NCBI GenBank assembly: GCA_003486025.1
Contig: DNHA01000215.1
Location: 1,535 to 16,874 of the forward strand
Length of the DNA: 15,340 bases
Direction: 5' to 3'
From: Micrococcaceae bacterium
GTDB taxonomy: Bacteria > Actinomycetota > Actinomycetes > Actinomycetales > Micrococcaceae
The notes beneath the pieces were generated by a model. That model searched no databases, had not been told where the DNA came from, and saw only the letters and a list, made by a program, of their open reading frames with translations. Made by a program: the position numbers and the translations under genes. Below are positions 1-7,419 of the stretch, piece after piece; the stretch's first letter is position 1; every line of letters starts with the position of its first letter.

Positions 1-350
1 GTGAACAGGTCCCTGCCGAATTTCGCATCTTGCTCATCCACCGTGAGTTCTGGCAGCACCTCGATGATGCGTACCGGCAGAGCCCGGGCGACCTCGTCGC
101 GGGTGCTGATGGTTTCGGCGAAGTGATACCCGGTCTGCAGGAACAGCACGTCTACATCTGGAATAGCGGCCGAGACCAAATGCGGTAGGACCGCGTCAGC
201 CATGGAACAGGCAACCGCGATCTCACGGGCCGCGAAATGGTGAGCAGCAAAATTGATGACCTGCTCGGCGGTGGAGTCCAAACCAAGTTCTTCGGCTCCC
301 AAAGCGGCGATCTTCCGCAGTTCCGCTTCGCTGCGTTGCGTGGTGCTCAT
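1..350 (-). CDS. cysH: CysH, (phospho)adenylyl-sulfate reductase, N-terminal part
   Basis: The gene runs off the left edge; only the first 116 codons are visible. CysH reduces activated sulfate (APS or PAPS) to sulfite in cytoplasmic sulfate assimilation. The visible part has the N-terminal helical region and the start of the adenine nucleotide alpha hydrolase-like fold: ACSMADAVLPHL (about residues 47-58), then DVDVLFLQTGYHFAETI with the TGYHFAET motif typical of actinobacterial CysH. The C-terminal cysteines that would separate a 4Fe-4S APS reductase from a PAPS reductase lie outside the window, so substrate preference is undecided. The ATG at 350-348 overlaps the stop of the sulfite reductase gene as ATGA, and a strong AGGAGG (363-358) sits 7 nt before it inside the upstream gene, which indicates translational coupling. 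Its product is the substrate of the upstream-encoded enzyme. Confidence 0.9.
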   Translation of the reverse strand, partial: MSTTQRSEAELRKIAALGAEELGLDSTAEQVINFAAHHFAAREIAVACSMADAVLPHLVSAAIPDVDVLFLQTGYHFAETISTRDEVARALPVRIIEVLPELTVDEQDAKFGRDLF

Positions 351-2047
351 ACCAGGTCCTCCTCGTCGGCGCGGTGTGCCCAGGCAGCGAAGGATTCGTT
401 TTCTGCTGACTTGCTTGAATAGCTTTTGACAACTCGTTCCACGTATTCGGGAAGCTCCTGTGCCGCGACCTTCAGTCCGCGGACGGTGCGGCCTAGGCCT
501 GCCTCACCATTTTCGAATCCGGCCAGCGTTCCGCCTAAATGCACTTGGAAGCCGGATACCTGCTCGCCCTGCGCGTTGGTGATCAGTTGCCCCTTCAACC
601 CGATATCGGCGGTTTGGATGCGCGCGCAGGAGTTCGGGCAACCATTAACATGCAAGGACAGGGACTTGGGAAGTTTTCCTTCGTGGTCCGCCAGCCTCGA
701 TTCAATTTTTTGCACCGCGTCAATGGTGGTGTCTTTGGTGTCCACGATGGCTAGCTTGCAGAACTCGATGCCGGTGCAAGCGATGGCAGAGCGCTTGATT
801 AGGCCGGGAAACGGGTCCAAGCCCAGTTCTTGCACCGCGCCGGTAAAGGCGTCAACATGGTCTGCGGGGATGTCCAGGGCGATGATTTTCTGGTGCGGGG
901 TGGTCCGCAGCCTGCTGGAACCGGCCGCTTCAACCAGGTCTGCCAGCTTGTTCAGCAGTGTTCCCGAGACGCGTCCCACCGGCGGGGTCAGCCCGATATA
1001 GAACCGGCCGTCCTTCTGCTCGTGCACTCCGCAGTGATCTCCGGCCTCCTGCGGCTTGTGCGCCGGAGGTCCGTCGGGAAGTTCAAAGCCCAGGTACTCG
1101 TCTTGCAGGATCTGACGGAATTTCTCGGTGCCCCAATCGGCGAGCAGGAACTTCAGCCGTGCCCGGTTGCGCAGCCGCCGGTAGCCATAGTCGCGGAAGA
1201 TGGAAGTGACTGCTTCCCACACGTCGGCAGCAATGTCTTCGCGGACGAATGCGCCGAGCCGTTCCCCCAAGCGCGGGTTCGCGGAGAGCCCTCCGCCGAC
1301 CCAGAGGTCGTAGCCGACGCCGAGTTCCGGATGCTCAACGCCGATGAGCGCGAAGTCATTGATTTCGTGGACGACATCTTGGTTCGGGTGGCCGGTAATC
1401 GCGGTCTTGTACTTGCGCGGCAAGTTGGAGAATTCCGGATTTCCCACATAGCGCCGAGCGATCTCTTGGATCACCGGGGTTGGGTCGATGATCTCGTTTT
1501 TGGCGATGCCTGCCACGGGCGAGCCTAGGATGACTCGGGGAACGTCGCCACACGCTTCGGTGGTGTTCAGCCCCACGGCTTCGAGCCGGCGCCAGATTTC
1601 GGGGACATCGACCACATCGACCCAGTGCAACTGGATGTTCTGGCGGTCGGTGAAGTCCGCGGTGTCGCGGGCGAACTCTGTAGAGATCCCGGCGATCACC
1701 CGAAGCTGATCGGTGCTTAGTGCTCCACCGTCGATGCGCACCCGAAGCATGAAGTATTTGTCTTCAAGTTCGTGAGGCTCCAGCGTGGCGGTCTTGCCAC
1801 CGGGAATGCCTTGGGCTCGTTGGGTGTACAAGCCCCACCAGCGAAATCGCCCGTGCAGGTCGTCTGGATCAATTGAGTCAAAACCCTTGAGAGCGTAAAT
1901 CTGCTCGATGCGTTCGCGGACGTTCAGACCGTCGTCCGCGGCTTTGAGTTCCTCGTTGTGGTTGAGCGGCGCTTTGCCGTCAACCTTCCATTGGCCTTGG
2001 GGTTTGGGTGCCCGTTTGGGGCGACCTGGTGCAGTAGTTTGCGTCAT
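347..2047 (-). CDS. Ferredoxin-dependent assimilatory sulfite (nitrite/sulfite) reductase, NirA/SirA type
   Basis: This enzyme reduces sulfite to sulfide with six electrons from ferredoxin, using siroheme and a 4Fe-4S cluster. From the ATG at 2047 the protein has 566 residues, close to mycobacterial NirA. Two ferredoxin-like half-domains and two siroheme/cluster domains are recognisable. The cluster and siroheme cysteines are C424 and C430 (CTGIEFC) and C470 and C474 (CPNSC). Tyr74 (WWGLYTQR) and Cys166 (EACGD) are 92 residues apart, the same spacing as the Tyr69-Cys161 covalent link known in M. tuberculosis NirA. A GTG at 2089 would add 14 residues. I prefer 2047 because MTQTTAPGRPKRAPKPQG resembles the usual N-terminus and the extension would run through an 18-bp palindrome, but neither start has a good ribosome binding site. 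Adjacency to cysH and the siroheme chelatase favours sulfite over nitrite as substrate. Confidence 0.93.
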   Translation of the reverse strand: MTQTTAPGRPKRAPKPQGQWKVDGKAPLNHNEELKAADDGLNVRERIEQIYALKGFDSIDPDDLHGRFRWWGLYTQRAQGIPGGKTATLEPHELEDKYFMLRVRIDGGALSTDQLRVIAGISTEFARDTADFTDRQNIQLHWVDVVDVPEIWRRLEAVGLNTTEACGDVPRVILGSPVAGIAKNEIIDPTPVIQEIARRYVGNPEFSNLPRKYKTAITGHPNQDVVHEINDFALIGVEHPELGVGYDLWVGGGLSANPRLGERLGAFVREDIAADVWEAVTSIFRDYGYRRLRNRARLKFLLADWGTEKFRQILQDEYLGFELPDGPPAHKPQEAGDHCGVHEQKDGRFYIGLTPPVGRVSGTLLNKLADLVEAAGSSRLRTTPHQKIIALDIPADHVDAFTGAVQELGLDPFPGLIKRSAIACTGIEFCKLAIVDTKDTTIDAVQKIESRLADHEGKLPKSLSLHVNGCPNSCARIQTADIGLKGQLITNAQGEQVSGFQVHLGGTLAGFENGEAGLGRTVRGLKVAAQELPEYVERVVKSYSSKSAENESFAAWAHRADEEDLV

Positions 2048-2064
2048 GTAAGCCAGCGTAGAAA

Positions 2065-2082
2065 CCAGCCCCCGGGGGCTGG
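2065..2082. promoter_or_regulatory. 18-bp perfect GC palindrome before the sulfite reductase gene
   Basis: CCAGCCCCCGGGGGCTGG is its own reverse complement. It ends 17 nt upstream of the preferred start (2047), in the 100-bp gap after the chelatase gene. It could be an operator for a dimeric regulator, or an RNA hairpin (7-bp stem, CCGG loop) affecting termination or translation of the downstream genes. No T-run follows it. Confidence 0.5.
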
Positions 2083-2147
2083 CAACCACGAGCAGTCACA
2101 TGAACGCGCTTTACTTAATCACCGCGGACTTCGTCATCTGAGGACAA

Positions 2148-2840
2148 TTATGACCTCTGGTTCAGGGCCTCTTGCAGTCTTATGAGGAAACATTTAGCGA
2201 TCATGACGTCTGGGAGCAACGGGCTTGTGGTGATCCGGGCGCCCATGCTAGCCAGCCGCGATTGAAAGAGGCCATCAGCCAGTAACGCGCTCAGCACCAG
2301 CGTCTTTGGCTTCAGTTCCTCGGACAGCAGTTCATTGATCAGGGGCTTAGCCCCAGCGCAGTAGGCAATCTGGACCTCCTGGCCCAGCTGACTTGAGATC
2401 TGCGCTGCTAAGTCCCTGAGCTGCTCTTGCCCTTGCTCCAGCCGGGTCCCGGCCGCAGCAAGGAGAACCTGCTGATTCGGCTCCAGCTGCGCCATGACGC
2501 GCTGGCTTAGCAGGTGGGCAAGTTCTGGCAACGCACCCAGCGGGCTGGCCGCGACCGTGTTTTGCCGTGCTGCTACTGCCTGAGCAATGTCCTGAGTCGT
2601 ATGCACGCCATCGGCGACCAGCAGCGGTAGTACTACCGCTGCTTCGTGCTCGGGCAACGAGGAGAGCACTTGAGCAAGTTGCGGCTGTTGAACATCAACA
2701 TACGCCTCGTGCCAGACCAGCTCGGCGGGTATTTCACTGCGTGCCAGTTCTTCCAGTTGTGTACGCAGTTCGTGGATCAGTTGCTGTCCGCGAAGATTAT
2801 CGGTGCCATGGGACGCAGCGACGATGTGGGTTTTCTTCAT
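2148..2840 (-). CDS. Sirohydrochlorin chelatase (CbiX/SirB family)
   Basis: The protein is about 230 residues and belongs to the CbiX/SirB class II chelatases, which insert a metal ion (here presumably iron, giving siroheme) into sirohydrochlorin in the cytoplasm. The N-terminus has the family pattern HIVAASHGTDN, with metal-binding candidate His11. The second conserved histidine is His80 in LPLLVADGVHTTQDI. The length fits a two-domain (long) CbiX with a more divergent second half (IAYCAGAKPLINELL). The ATG at 2840 directly follows a GTG at 2843 that could also serve as start. The gene lies 7-10 nt after the SDR stop and 100 nt before the sulfite reductase gene, all on the minus strand. The sulfite reductase downstream needs siroheme, which supports iron rather than cobalt. 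Assignment is by motif and context only. Confidence 0.87.
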   Translation of the reverse strand: MKKTHIVAASHGTDNLRGQQLIHELRTQLEELARSEIPAELVWHEAYVDVQQPQLAQVLSSLPEHEAAVVLPLLVADGVHTTQDIAQAVAARQNTVAASPLGALPELAHLLSQRVMAQLEPNQQVLLAAAGTRLEQGQEQLRDLAAQISSQLGQEVQIAYCAGAKPLINELLSEELKPKTLVLSALLADGLFQSRLASMGARITTSPLLPDVMIAKCFLIRLQEALNQRS

Positions 2841-2850
2841 CACCGGTTTG

Positions 2851-3615
2851 CTAGCTCTGGCGGATCAGCTTGTGATTGGCTGCTTGAGCCTGTGGCCGAA
2901 TGACGATTTCGTCCAGGTTCACATGTGACGGTGCGCTGACCGCGTAGCGGATCACTTCTGCCACATCCTCGGCGGTCAGTGGTTCGGCGACCCCGTCATA
3001 GACCTTCTCGGCTGCTTCTTTGGTTCCAAGCCGGCGCAGCGCGAACTCTTCGGTGCGGACAAGTCCTGGAAGGATCTCTATGACACGGATCCCGTTGCCA
3101 ACTTCTTCCAGGCGTAGCGCCTGAGTCATGGCTCGCTGTGCTGCTTTTGCGGCGTTATATCCACTGCCGCCCTCGTAGCTGGACAGTGCGGCGGTCGAGG
3201 TGACGTTCAAAATGGTGCCTGCATTGGTACGCAAGGAAGGTAACAGCGCGCGAGTCAACCGCATGGTTCCCATGACGTTTGCCTGCCACATGAATTCCCA
3301 GTCTTCATCTTTTGCTTCGGCCCAGTGATCACTACCGCGTGCTCCGCCAGCGCAGTTGATGAGCGTATCGACCCCACCCTGCGCTTCGACGTCACTGACC
3401 AGCGCATCAACATCAGCTTGAACACTGACATCTGCAGTCAGTGCAATTGCGCCAGTCTCGGCGGCTAGGGACTTCAGCCGGTCTTCACGACGCGCCACGG
3501 CAAAAACGTTCCAGCCCTGTGCACGCAAGGCACGGACGGTGGCCTGGCCGATGCCGCTCGAAGCACCGGTGACGAGGGCAGAGCGCGAATTGTTCTGATT
3601 TTGAGAATTAGTCAT
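2851..3615 (-). CDS. Short-chain dehydrogenase/reductase (classical SDR, YdfG-like)
   Basis: This is a 254-residue classical SDR with a Rossmann fold. The nucleotide motif TGASSGIG is at residues 16-23, and Arg-Arg at 42-43 after beta-2 suggests NADP(H). Asp62 and the NCAG motif (87-90) follow. The catalytic residues are Asn113, Ser140, Tyr153 and Lys157 (YNAAK), and the PG motif is at 183-184 (ILPGLVRTEE). The overall pattern resembles YdfG-type 3-hydroxy acid or serine dehydrogenases, but the substrate cannot be read from sequence. It is the first gene of the run leading to chelatase, sulfite reductase and cysH, with only 7-10 nt to the next start, so it is probably co-transcribed. Its link to sulfur or siroheme metabolism is unclear. 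No Shine-Dalgarno sequence precedes the ATG; see the possible leaderless promoter at 3622-3627. Confidence 0.92.
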   Translation of the reverse strand: MTNSQNQNNSRSALVTGASSGIGQATVRALRAQGWNVFAVARREDRLKSLAAETGAIALTADVSVQADVDALVSDVEAQGGVDTLINCAGGARGSDHWAEAKDEDWEFMWQANVMGTMRLTRALLPSLRTNAGTILNVTSTAALSSYEGGSGYNAAKAAQRAMTQALRLEEVGNGIRVIEILPGLVRTEEFALRRLGTKEAAEKVYDGVAEPLTAEDVAEVIRYAVSAPSHVNLDEIVIRPQAQAANHKLIRQS

Positions 3616-3621
3616 ATGCCC

Positions 3622-3627
3622 ACTTTA
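3622..3627 (-). promoter_or_regulatory. Possible -10 box for a leaderless SDR transcript
   Basis: On the minus strand TAAAGT (pattern TANNNT) lies exactly 6 nt before the SDR ATG at 3615, and no ribosome binding site is visible in the preceding 30 nt. This spacing is typical of leaderless mRNAs in Actinobacteria. No convincing -35 is seen. This is inference from spacing. Confidence 0.4.
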
Positions 3628-3660
3628 GACAATATGAGGTGAAGGGAAGCGTCGGGGCCA

Positions 3661-3682
3661 CCACGATCTCAATCTCTCGTGG
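3661..3682. repeat. Inverted repeat in the SDR/valS divergent intergenic region
   Basis: CCACGA (3661-3666) and TCGTGG (3677-3682) form a 6-bp inverted repeat with a 10-nt spacer between the divergent SDR and valS genes. It could be an operator or a leader hairpin. I saw no T-box features for valS in this 205-bp region. Confidence 0.3.
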
Positions 3683-3820
3683 GTTACCCGGCCGCGAGAC
3701 GGCGCCCTACAGATTATGTTCCGCCCATTTGTGACCGCCAGTCATATATCCCTCGCTCAAGTGGCCCAGACCATGAGCTTCGGTGCTTCCTTGCCTTCTA
3801 AAACATGAAAGAATAGAAAC

Positions 3821-6439
3821 ATGGCAGAAGACAACTTGGGCACAGACACGCCCGCAACGGTTTCCGTTCCTGACAAGCCCGCTTTGGAAGGCCTAGAGGA
3901 ACGTCTTTCGTCCCGGTGGCGCACCGAGGGCACCTATCACTTCAACGAGGACACGACCCGCGAGGACGTTTACTCCATTGACACTCCCCCGCCAACCGCA
4001 TCCGGTTCCCTGCACGTAGGACATATGTTCTCCTACACGCAGACCGACGTGTTGGCCCGCTTCCAGCGCATGAGCGGCAAGAACGTGTTCTACCCACTGG
4101 GTTGGGACGACAACGGTCTTCCCACCGAGCGTCGCGTACAGAACTACTACGGTGTCCGTTGCGACCCAACCAAACCATATATCGAGGGTTACCTCCCACC
4201 CGAGTCGCCGGCCAAAAACCAGCGCGACTGGGATGTAGTCAGCCGTAAGAACTTCATTGAACTCTGTGAAGTACTCGCAGTAGAAGACGAGAAAGTCTTC
4301 GAACAGCTCTTCTCCACCCTAGGCCTGTCCGTTGACTGGCGCATGACCTACCGCACCATTGATGACAACGCCCGTGCGGTGTCTCAGCGGGCGTTCTTGG
4401 AAAACCTCCAGCAGGGCGACGCCTATATGGCCGAGGCCCCGACTCTGTGGGATGTCACCTTCCGTACCGCGGTGGCCCAAGCAGAACTTGAAGACCGCGA
4501 AATGCCAGGCGCATACTACCGCTACGCATTCGATGCTGACGGCGGCGAACAGGTCTTCATCGAGACCACTCGCCCGGAACTGCTCGCAGCCTGTGCTGGC
4601 CTGGTCGCCCACCCGGATGATGAGCGCTACAAGCACCTGTTCGGCAAAACTGTCACCTCGCCGATCTTCGGGGTACCGGTGACCGTTTACCCACACCCGC
4701 TGGCTCAGCCAGACAAGGGTTCGGGTATCGCCATGGTCTGTACCTTCGGCGACCTGACCGACGTAACCTGGTGGCGTGAACTGCAGCTGCCAACTCGCGC
4801 CATCATTGGCCGCGACGGCCGTATTCTGGCCGACACTCCGGAGTGGATCACCACCGAGGCCGGGAAGGCAGCCTACGCGGAGATCTCGGCGAAAACCGTG
4901 TTCTCTGCGAAGGAAACCGTCGTCAAGATGCTTGAGGAAGCAGATCTACTAGATGGTGAACCTAAAAAGGTTTCACGTCCGGTGAACTTCTTCGAAAAGG
5001 GCGATAAGCCTTTGGAAATCGTCACCTCACGTCAGTGGTACATCCGCAATGGTGGCCGTGACGAAGAGCGCCGTACGCAAATGATTGCCCGCGGGCAGGA
5101 GATCGATTTCCACCCAGCGTTCATGCGCTCGCGTTATGAGAATTGGGTTTCTGGCCTAAATGGAGACTGGCTGGTTTCCCGCCAACGCTTCTTCGGTGTA
5201 CCCGTGCCCGTTTGGTACAAGGTTGATGAGCATGGCGAGCCTGACTATGACGCTCCGATCTTGCCTGAGACGGCACAGCTTCCGGTTGATCCGGCAGCAG
5301 ATGCGCCCATCGGTTACACCGAAGATCAGCGTGGCCTAGCCGGCGGCTTCATCGGTGATGCCGATGTGCTTGATACTTGGGCAACGAGCTCGCTTACTCC
5401 ACAGATTGTGGGCCGTTGGGGACGCGATGACGAGTTCTTCTCCAAGGTATACCCGTTTGATCTGCGCCCACAGGGCCACGACATCATCCGCACCTGGTTG
5501 TTCTCAACTGCAGTGCGTGCCGATGCGCTGCACAACGATGTTCCTTGGAAGCATGCTGCCATTTCGGGCTGGATCCTGGATCCGGACCGCAAGAAGATGT
5601 CAAAGTCCAAGGGCAACGTAGTGGTACCAAACGAGGTGTTGGAGAAGTTTGGTTCCGACGCTGTTCGCTATTGGGCCGCCAGCGCCAAATTGGGCGCCGA
5701 CACCGCTTACGAAATCAACCAGATGAAGATTGGCCGCCGCCTGGCGATCAAGATTCTTAACGCTTCGAAGTTCGTCTTGAACTTGGGTGCCACCGAGGCA
5801 AACGTGCTGACCAATGACGCATCATTAGTCACCAACGGTTTGGATCGTTCATTGCTGTTGCGTTTGTCTACCGTGATCGAGGACGCTCAGCGCGCCTTTG
5901 AAAACTACGACTACGCGCGTGCTTTGGACATCACCGAATCGTTCTTCTGGTCGTTCACCGACGACTATGTTGAGTTGATCAAGGATCGTGCCTATGGCGG
6001 GCACGGTGAAGCTGAACAGGCCAGCGTTCTCGCAACGCTGGCAACAACCCTTGACTCGGTACTGCGTTTATTTGCACCGTTCTTGCCGTTTGCTACCGAA
6101 GAAGTTTGGGGCTGGTGGCGCACCGGTTCGGTTCACCTGTCGCAGTGGCCTAGCGTCGCTCATCTCAGCGCAGCCACCGAAGGTGCTGATGCCATGGTTC
6201 TTCCGACCGTTGGCCACGCACTCTCGGGTATCCGTAAGGCTAAGTCAGACGCTAAGGTCAAACAGCGCACCGAAGTGCTTTCTGGTGAAATCCACGCACC
6301 AGCAGCTGCGATTGAGCAGTTGCGTGCAGGCTTCACCGACCTGAAGTCCGCCGGAAACGCACGTGAACTGACTTTGGTTGAAGCCGAGGGCGACCTCAAC
6401 GTTGTCAACGTGGAATTGGCTCCTGCCGAAGAAGAATAA
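3821..6439 (+). CDS. valS: Valyl-tRNA synthetase
   Basis: This is a class Ia aminoacyl-tRNA synthetase that charges tRNA-Val in the cytoplasm, 872 residues. The HIGH signature appears as HVGH at 65-68 within PPPTASGSLHVGH. The editing (CP1) domain follows, with VFIETTRPELLAACAGLVAHPDD. The KMSKS loop is at 592-596 (DRKKMSKSKGNVV), followed by the anticodon-binding domain. The block FQRMSGKNVFYPLGWDDNGLPTE and the lack of a long C-terminal coiled coil place it with the compact ValS form found in many Actinobacteria, Rickettsia and Archaea rather than the E. coli form. The ATG at 3821 has only a weak purine-rich sequence (GAAAGAATAGAAAC) before it. The gene stands alone, divergent from the SDR gene, and ends in a strong hairpin terminator. 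Confidence 0.97.
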   Translation: MAEDNLGTDTPATVSVPDKPALEGLEERLSSRWRTEGTYHFNEDTTREDVYSIDTPPPTASGSLHVGHMFSYTQTDVLARFQRMSGKNVFYPLGWDDNGLPTERRVQNYYGVRCDPTKPYIEGYLPPESPAKNQRDWDVVSRKNFIELCEVLAVEDEKVFEQLFSTLGLSVDWRMTYRTIDDNARAVSQRAFLENLQQGDAYMAEAPTLWDVTFRTAVAQAELEDREMPGAYYRYAFDADGGEQVFIETTRPELLAACAGLVAHPDDERYKHLFGKTVTSPIFGVPVTVYPHPLAQPDKGSGIAMVCTFGDLTDVTWWRELQLPTRAIIGRDGRILADTPEWITTEAGKAAYAEISAKTVFSAKETVVKMLEEADLLDGEPKKVSRPVNFFEKGDKPLEIVTSRQWYIRNGGRDEERRTQMIARGQEIDFHPAFMRSRYENWVSGLNGDWLVSRQRFFGVPVPVWYKVDEHGEPDYDAPILPETAQLPVDPAADAPIGYTEDQRGLAGGFIGDADVLDTWATSSLTPQIVGRWGRDDEFFSKVYPFDLRPQGHDIIRTWLFSTAVRADALHNDVPWKHAAISGWILDPDRKKMSKSKGNVVVPNEVLEKFGSDAVRYWAASAKLGADTAYEINQMKIGRRLAIKILNASKFVLNLGATEANVLTNDASLVTNGLDRSLLLRLSTVIEDAQRAFENYDYARALDITESFFWSFTDDYVELIKDRAYGGHGEAEQASVLATLATTLDSVLRLFAPFLPFATEEVWGWWRTGSVHLSQWPSVAHLSAATEGADAMVLPTVGHALSGIRKAKSDAKVKQRTEVLSGEIHAPAAAIEQLRAGFTDLKSAGNARELTLVEAEGDLNVVNVELAPAEEE

Positions 6440-6458
6440 TCTTCATTAGGCAAGACCG

Positions 6459-6499
6459 GAAGGCCGTCGAGATTTTGTTCTCGGCGGCCTTCGCTGTTT
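6459..6499 (+). terminator. valS transcription terminator
   Basis: A 14-bp stem (6459-6472 with 6479-6492, one G-U pair) closes a TTTTGT loop 19 nt after the valS stop. The tail is only weakly T-rich (GCTGTTTC), as in many actinobacterial terminators. Confidence 0.8.
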
Positions 6500-6522
6500 C
6501 CAAGATAGTTTTCGATTCGTTC

Positions 6523-6552
6523 TTCGTAGTTGAACGGCTGTTGAACTACGAA
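6523..6552. repeat. 9-bp inverted repeat upstream of the DUF4870 gene
   Basis: TTCGTAGTT (6523-6531) and AACTACGAA (6544-6552) are perfect inverted copies around a 12-nt spacer. The same stretch carries the direct repeat GTTGAAC at 6529-6535 and 6540-6546, 11 bp apart, about one helical turn. It is followed on the plus strand by A, not T, so it is a candidate operator rather than a terminator. A looser pair, TTAAAC (6584-6589) and GTTTAA (6599-6604), lies downstream. Confidence 0.4.
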
Positions 6553-6653
6553 AAAATCAAGTGCAATAAAGATTTGATATCTATTAAACGGAACGTTGGT
6601 TTAACGGTGTACGGTCAAAGTAAGCGATCAGGCTCGACTCTTGAGAGGCTCAA

Positions 6654-7142
6654 ATGACAACCACACCGGAAGATTCCAACGAGTTCAAGCCAGATGATGC
6701 CGGCGGTTCAACAACTCCGCCATCAAACAATTCGCCTACGGGGAATCCCAGCGCAGAGTCGACCGGCGCATATTCTGGTCAGCAAGGGTTTCCGCCGGCT
6801 CACCGGCCGGGGCAAATCGCAGATGACAGCCGCCAGCGCATTCAACTTAATGGATGGCTTTCGGCATTCTTTGGAATCATTCCGGCTCTCATTTTCTTTG
6901 TGATCGATAAGGAACGCAGCAATCCGCTGGTCCGCGACTTTCATCAGCAGACACTGAACTTCAGTATCATTCGCGCAATTATTGGCTTGCTAGCTTTCTT
7001 GCCTGTCATTGGGTGGGTGATTGGTGTCCTCGGCGGAATCGTCTGCTTTGTGATTGCTATTATGGCCGCGGTCAAGGCACCGGATGAGTACCAGGCCGGA
7101 CGCGCGTACAAGTATCCATTTAATTTCACGTTTGTCAGCTAA
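6654..7142 (+). CDS. DUF4870 (Tic20-like) small membrane protein
   Basis: The protein has 162 residues. Residues 1-60 are a polar Pro/Ser/Thr/Gly-rich tail of low complexity, probably disordered and cytoplasmic. A membrane part follows with hydrophobic segments at about 68-84 (LSAFFGIIPALIFFVI), 103-119 and 121-141. The order LNGWLSAFFGIIPALIFF, then a charged turn, then VRDFHQQTLNFSII (histidine near the start of the second helix) matches the DUF4870 family, whose function is not established. The start is supported by GAGAGG placed 5 nt before the ATG. The gene sits alone between the valS terminator and a hairpin shared with the convergent small gene, with inverted repeats in its upstream region that may control it. 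Confidence 0.85.
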   Translation: MTTTPEDSNEFKPDDAGGSTTPPSNNSPTGNPSAESTGAYSGQQGFPPAHRPGQIADDSRQRIQLNGWLSAFFGIIPALIFFVIDKERSNPLVRDFHQQTLNFSIIRAIIGLLAFLPVIGWVIGVLGGIVCFVIAIMAAVKAPDEYQAGRAYKYPFNFTFVS

Positions 7143-7166
7143 GACTGCAGTAACTGTTCGTCCCCG

Positions 7167-7212
7167 AGCACCGGTTATTTCCGATCCTCGTCTGGATGCG
7201 GGAGCCGGTGCT
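7167..7212. terminator. Hairpin between convergent genes (likely bidirectional terminator)
   Basis: AGCACCGG (7167-7174) pairs with CCGGTGCT (7205-7212). Further pairing is possible inside (TCC-ATCC with GGAT-GGGA), giving a long bulged stem. It lies 24 nt after the stop of the plus-strand DUF4870 gene and 8 nt after the stop of the minus-strand small gene, so it can serve both. There is no T-tract. Confidence 0.55.
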
Positions 7213-7220
7213 AGCCCGGG

Positions 7221-7403
7221 TCACTTCTCAGAGGCAGGTTTGGCTGACTCTTCGGGGCTAGCTATTAGCCGTTGCATCGGTTTCGCTTTGCGTTGGCGCA
7301 CCTCGTTAAAATGGGCAAGCTGTTCACTAGGCGGTTGGGCTATCTTGTGAACGATAGGTGTATCGTTCTCGTCTTTCACCGCGTCGTCGTCTCGTGATGC
7401 CAT
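7221..7403 (-). CDS. Small hydrophilic protein of unknown function
   Basis: This is a 60-codon open frame from the ATG at 7403, with a TTG one codon earlier. I do not recognise a family. The product is highly charged: an acidic N-terminus (ASRDDDAVKDENDTP), a basic middle (NEVRQRKAKPMQRL) and a polar tail, with no signal peptide, membrane segment or cysteine. Three things support it as a real gene. AAGGA lies 7 nt before the ATG. Its stop is 8 nt from a hairpin shared with the convergent DUF4870 gene. It lies 64 nt downstream of the protease gene in the same orientation. The 17-bp protease hairpin sits immediately in front of its ribosome binding site, so expression may depend on readthrough. 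Existence is likely but not proven; function is unknown. Confidence 0.55.
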   Translation of the reverse strand: MASRDDDAVKDENDTPIVHKIAQPPSEQLAHFNEVRQRKAKPMQRLIASPEESAKPASEK

Positions 7404-7419
7404 CAATTGATCCTTAACG

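Noticed and set aside
166..169. Possibility that sulfite reductase Val at position 169 is a lost catalytic cysteine
   Set aside because: These are residue numbers. The spacing argument shows Cys166 is the partner of Tyr74; the valine where the mycobacterial protein has a second cysteine is, as I recall, usual in Micrococcaceae homologues.
3616..3820. Possible T-box leader upstream of valS
   Set aside because: No T-box signature or specifier/antiterminator structure could be seen in the short gap; only a 6-bp inverted repeat is present.
6475..6657. A 60-codon plus-strand frame overlapping the DUF4870 start by ATGA
   Set aside because: It begins inside the valS terminator hairpin, has no ribosome binding site, and its sequence is AT-rich and unlike a protein; the ATGA overlap seems to be chance.
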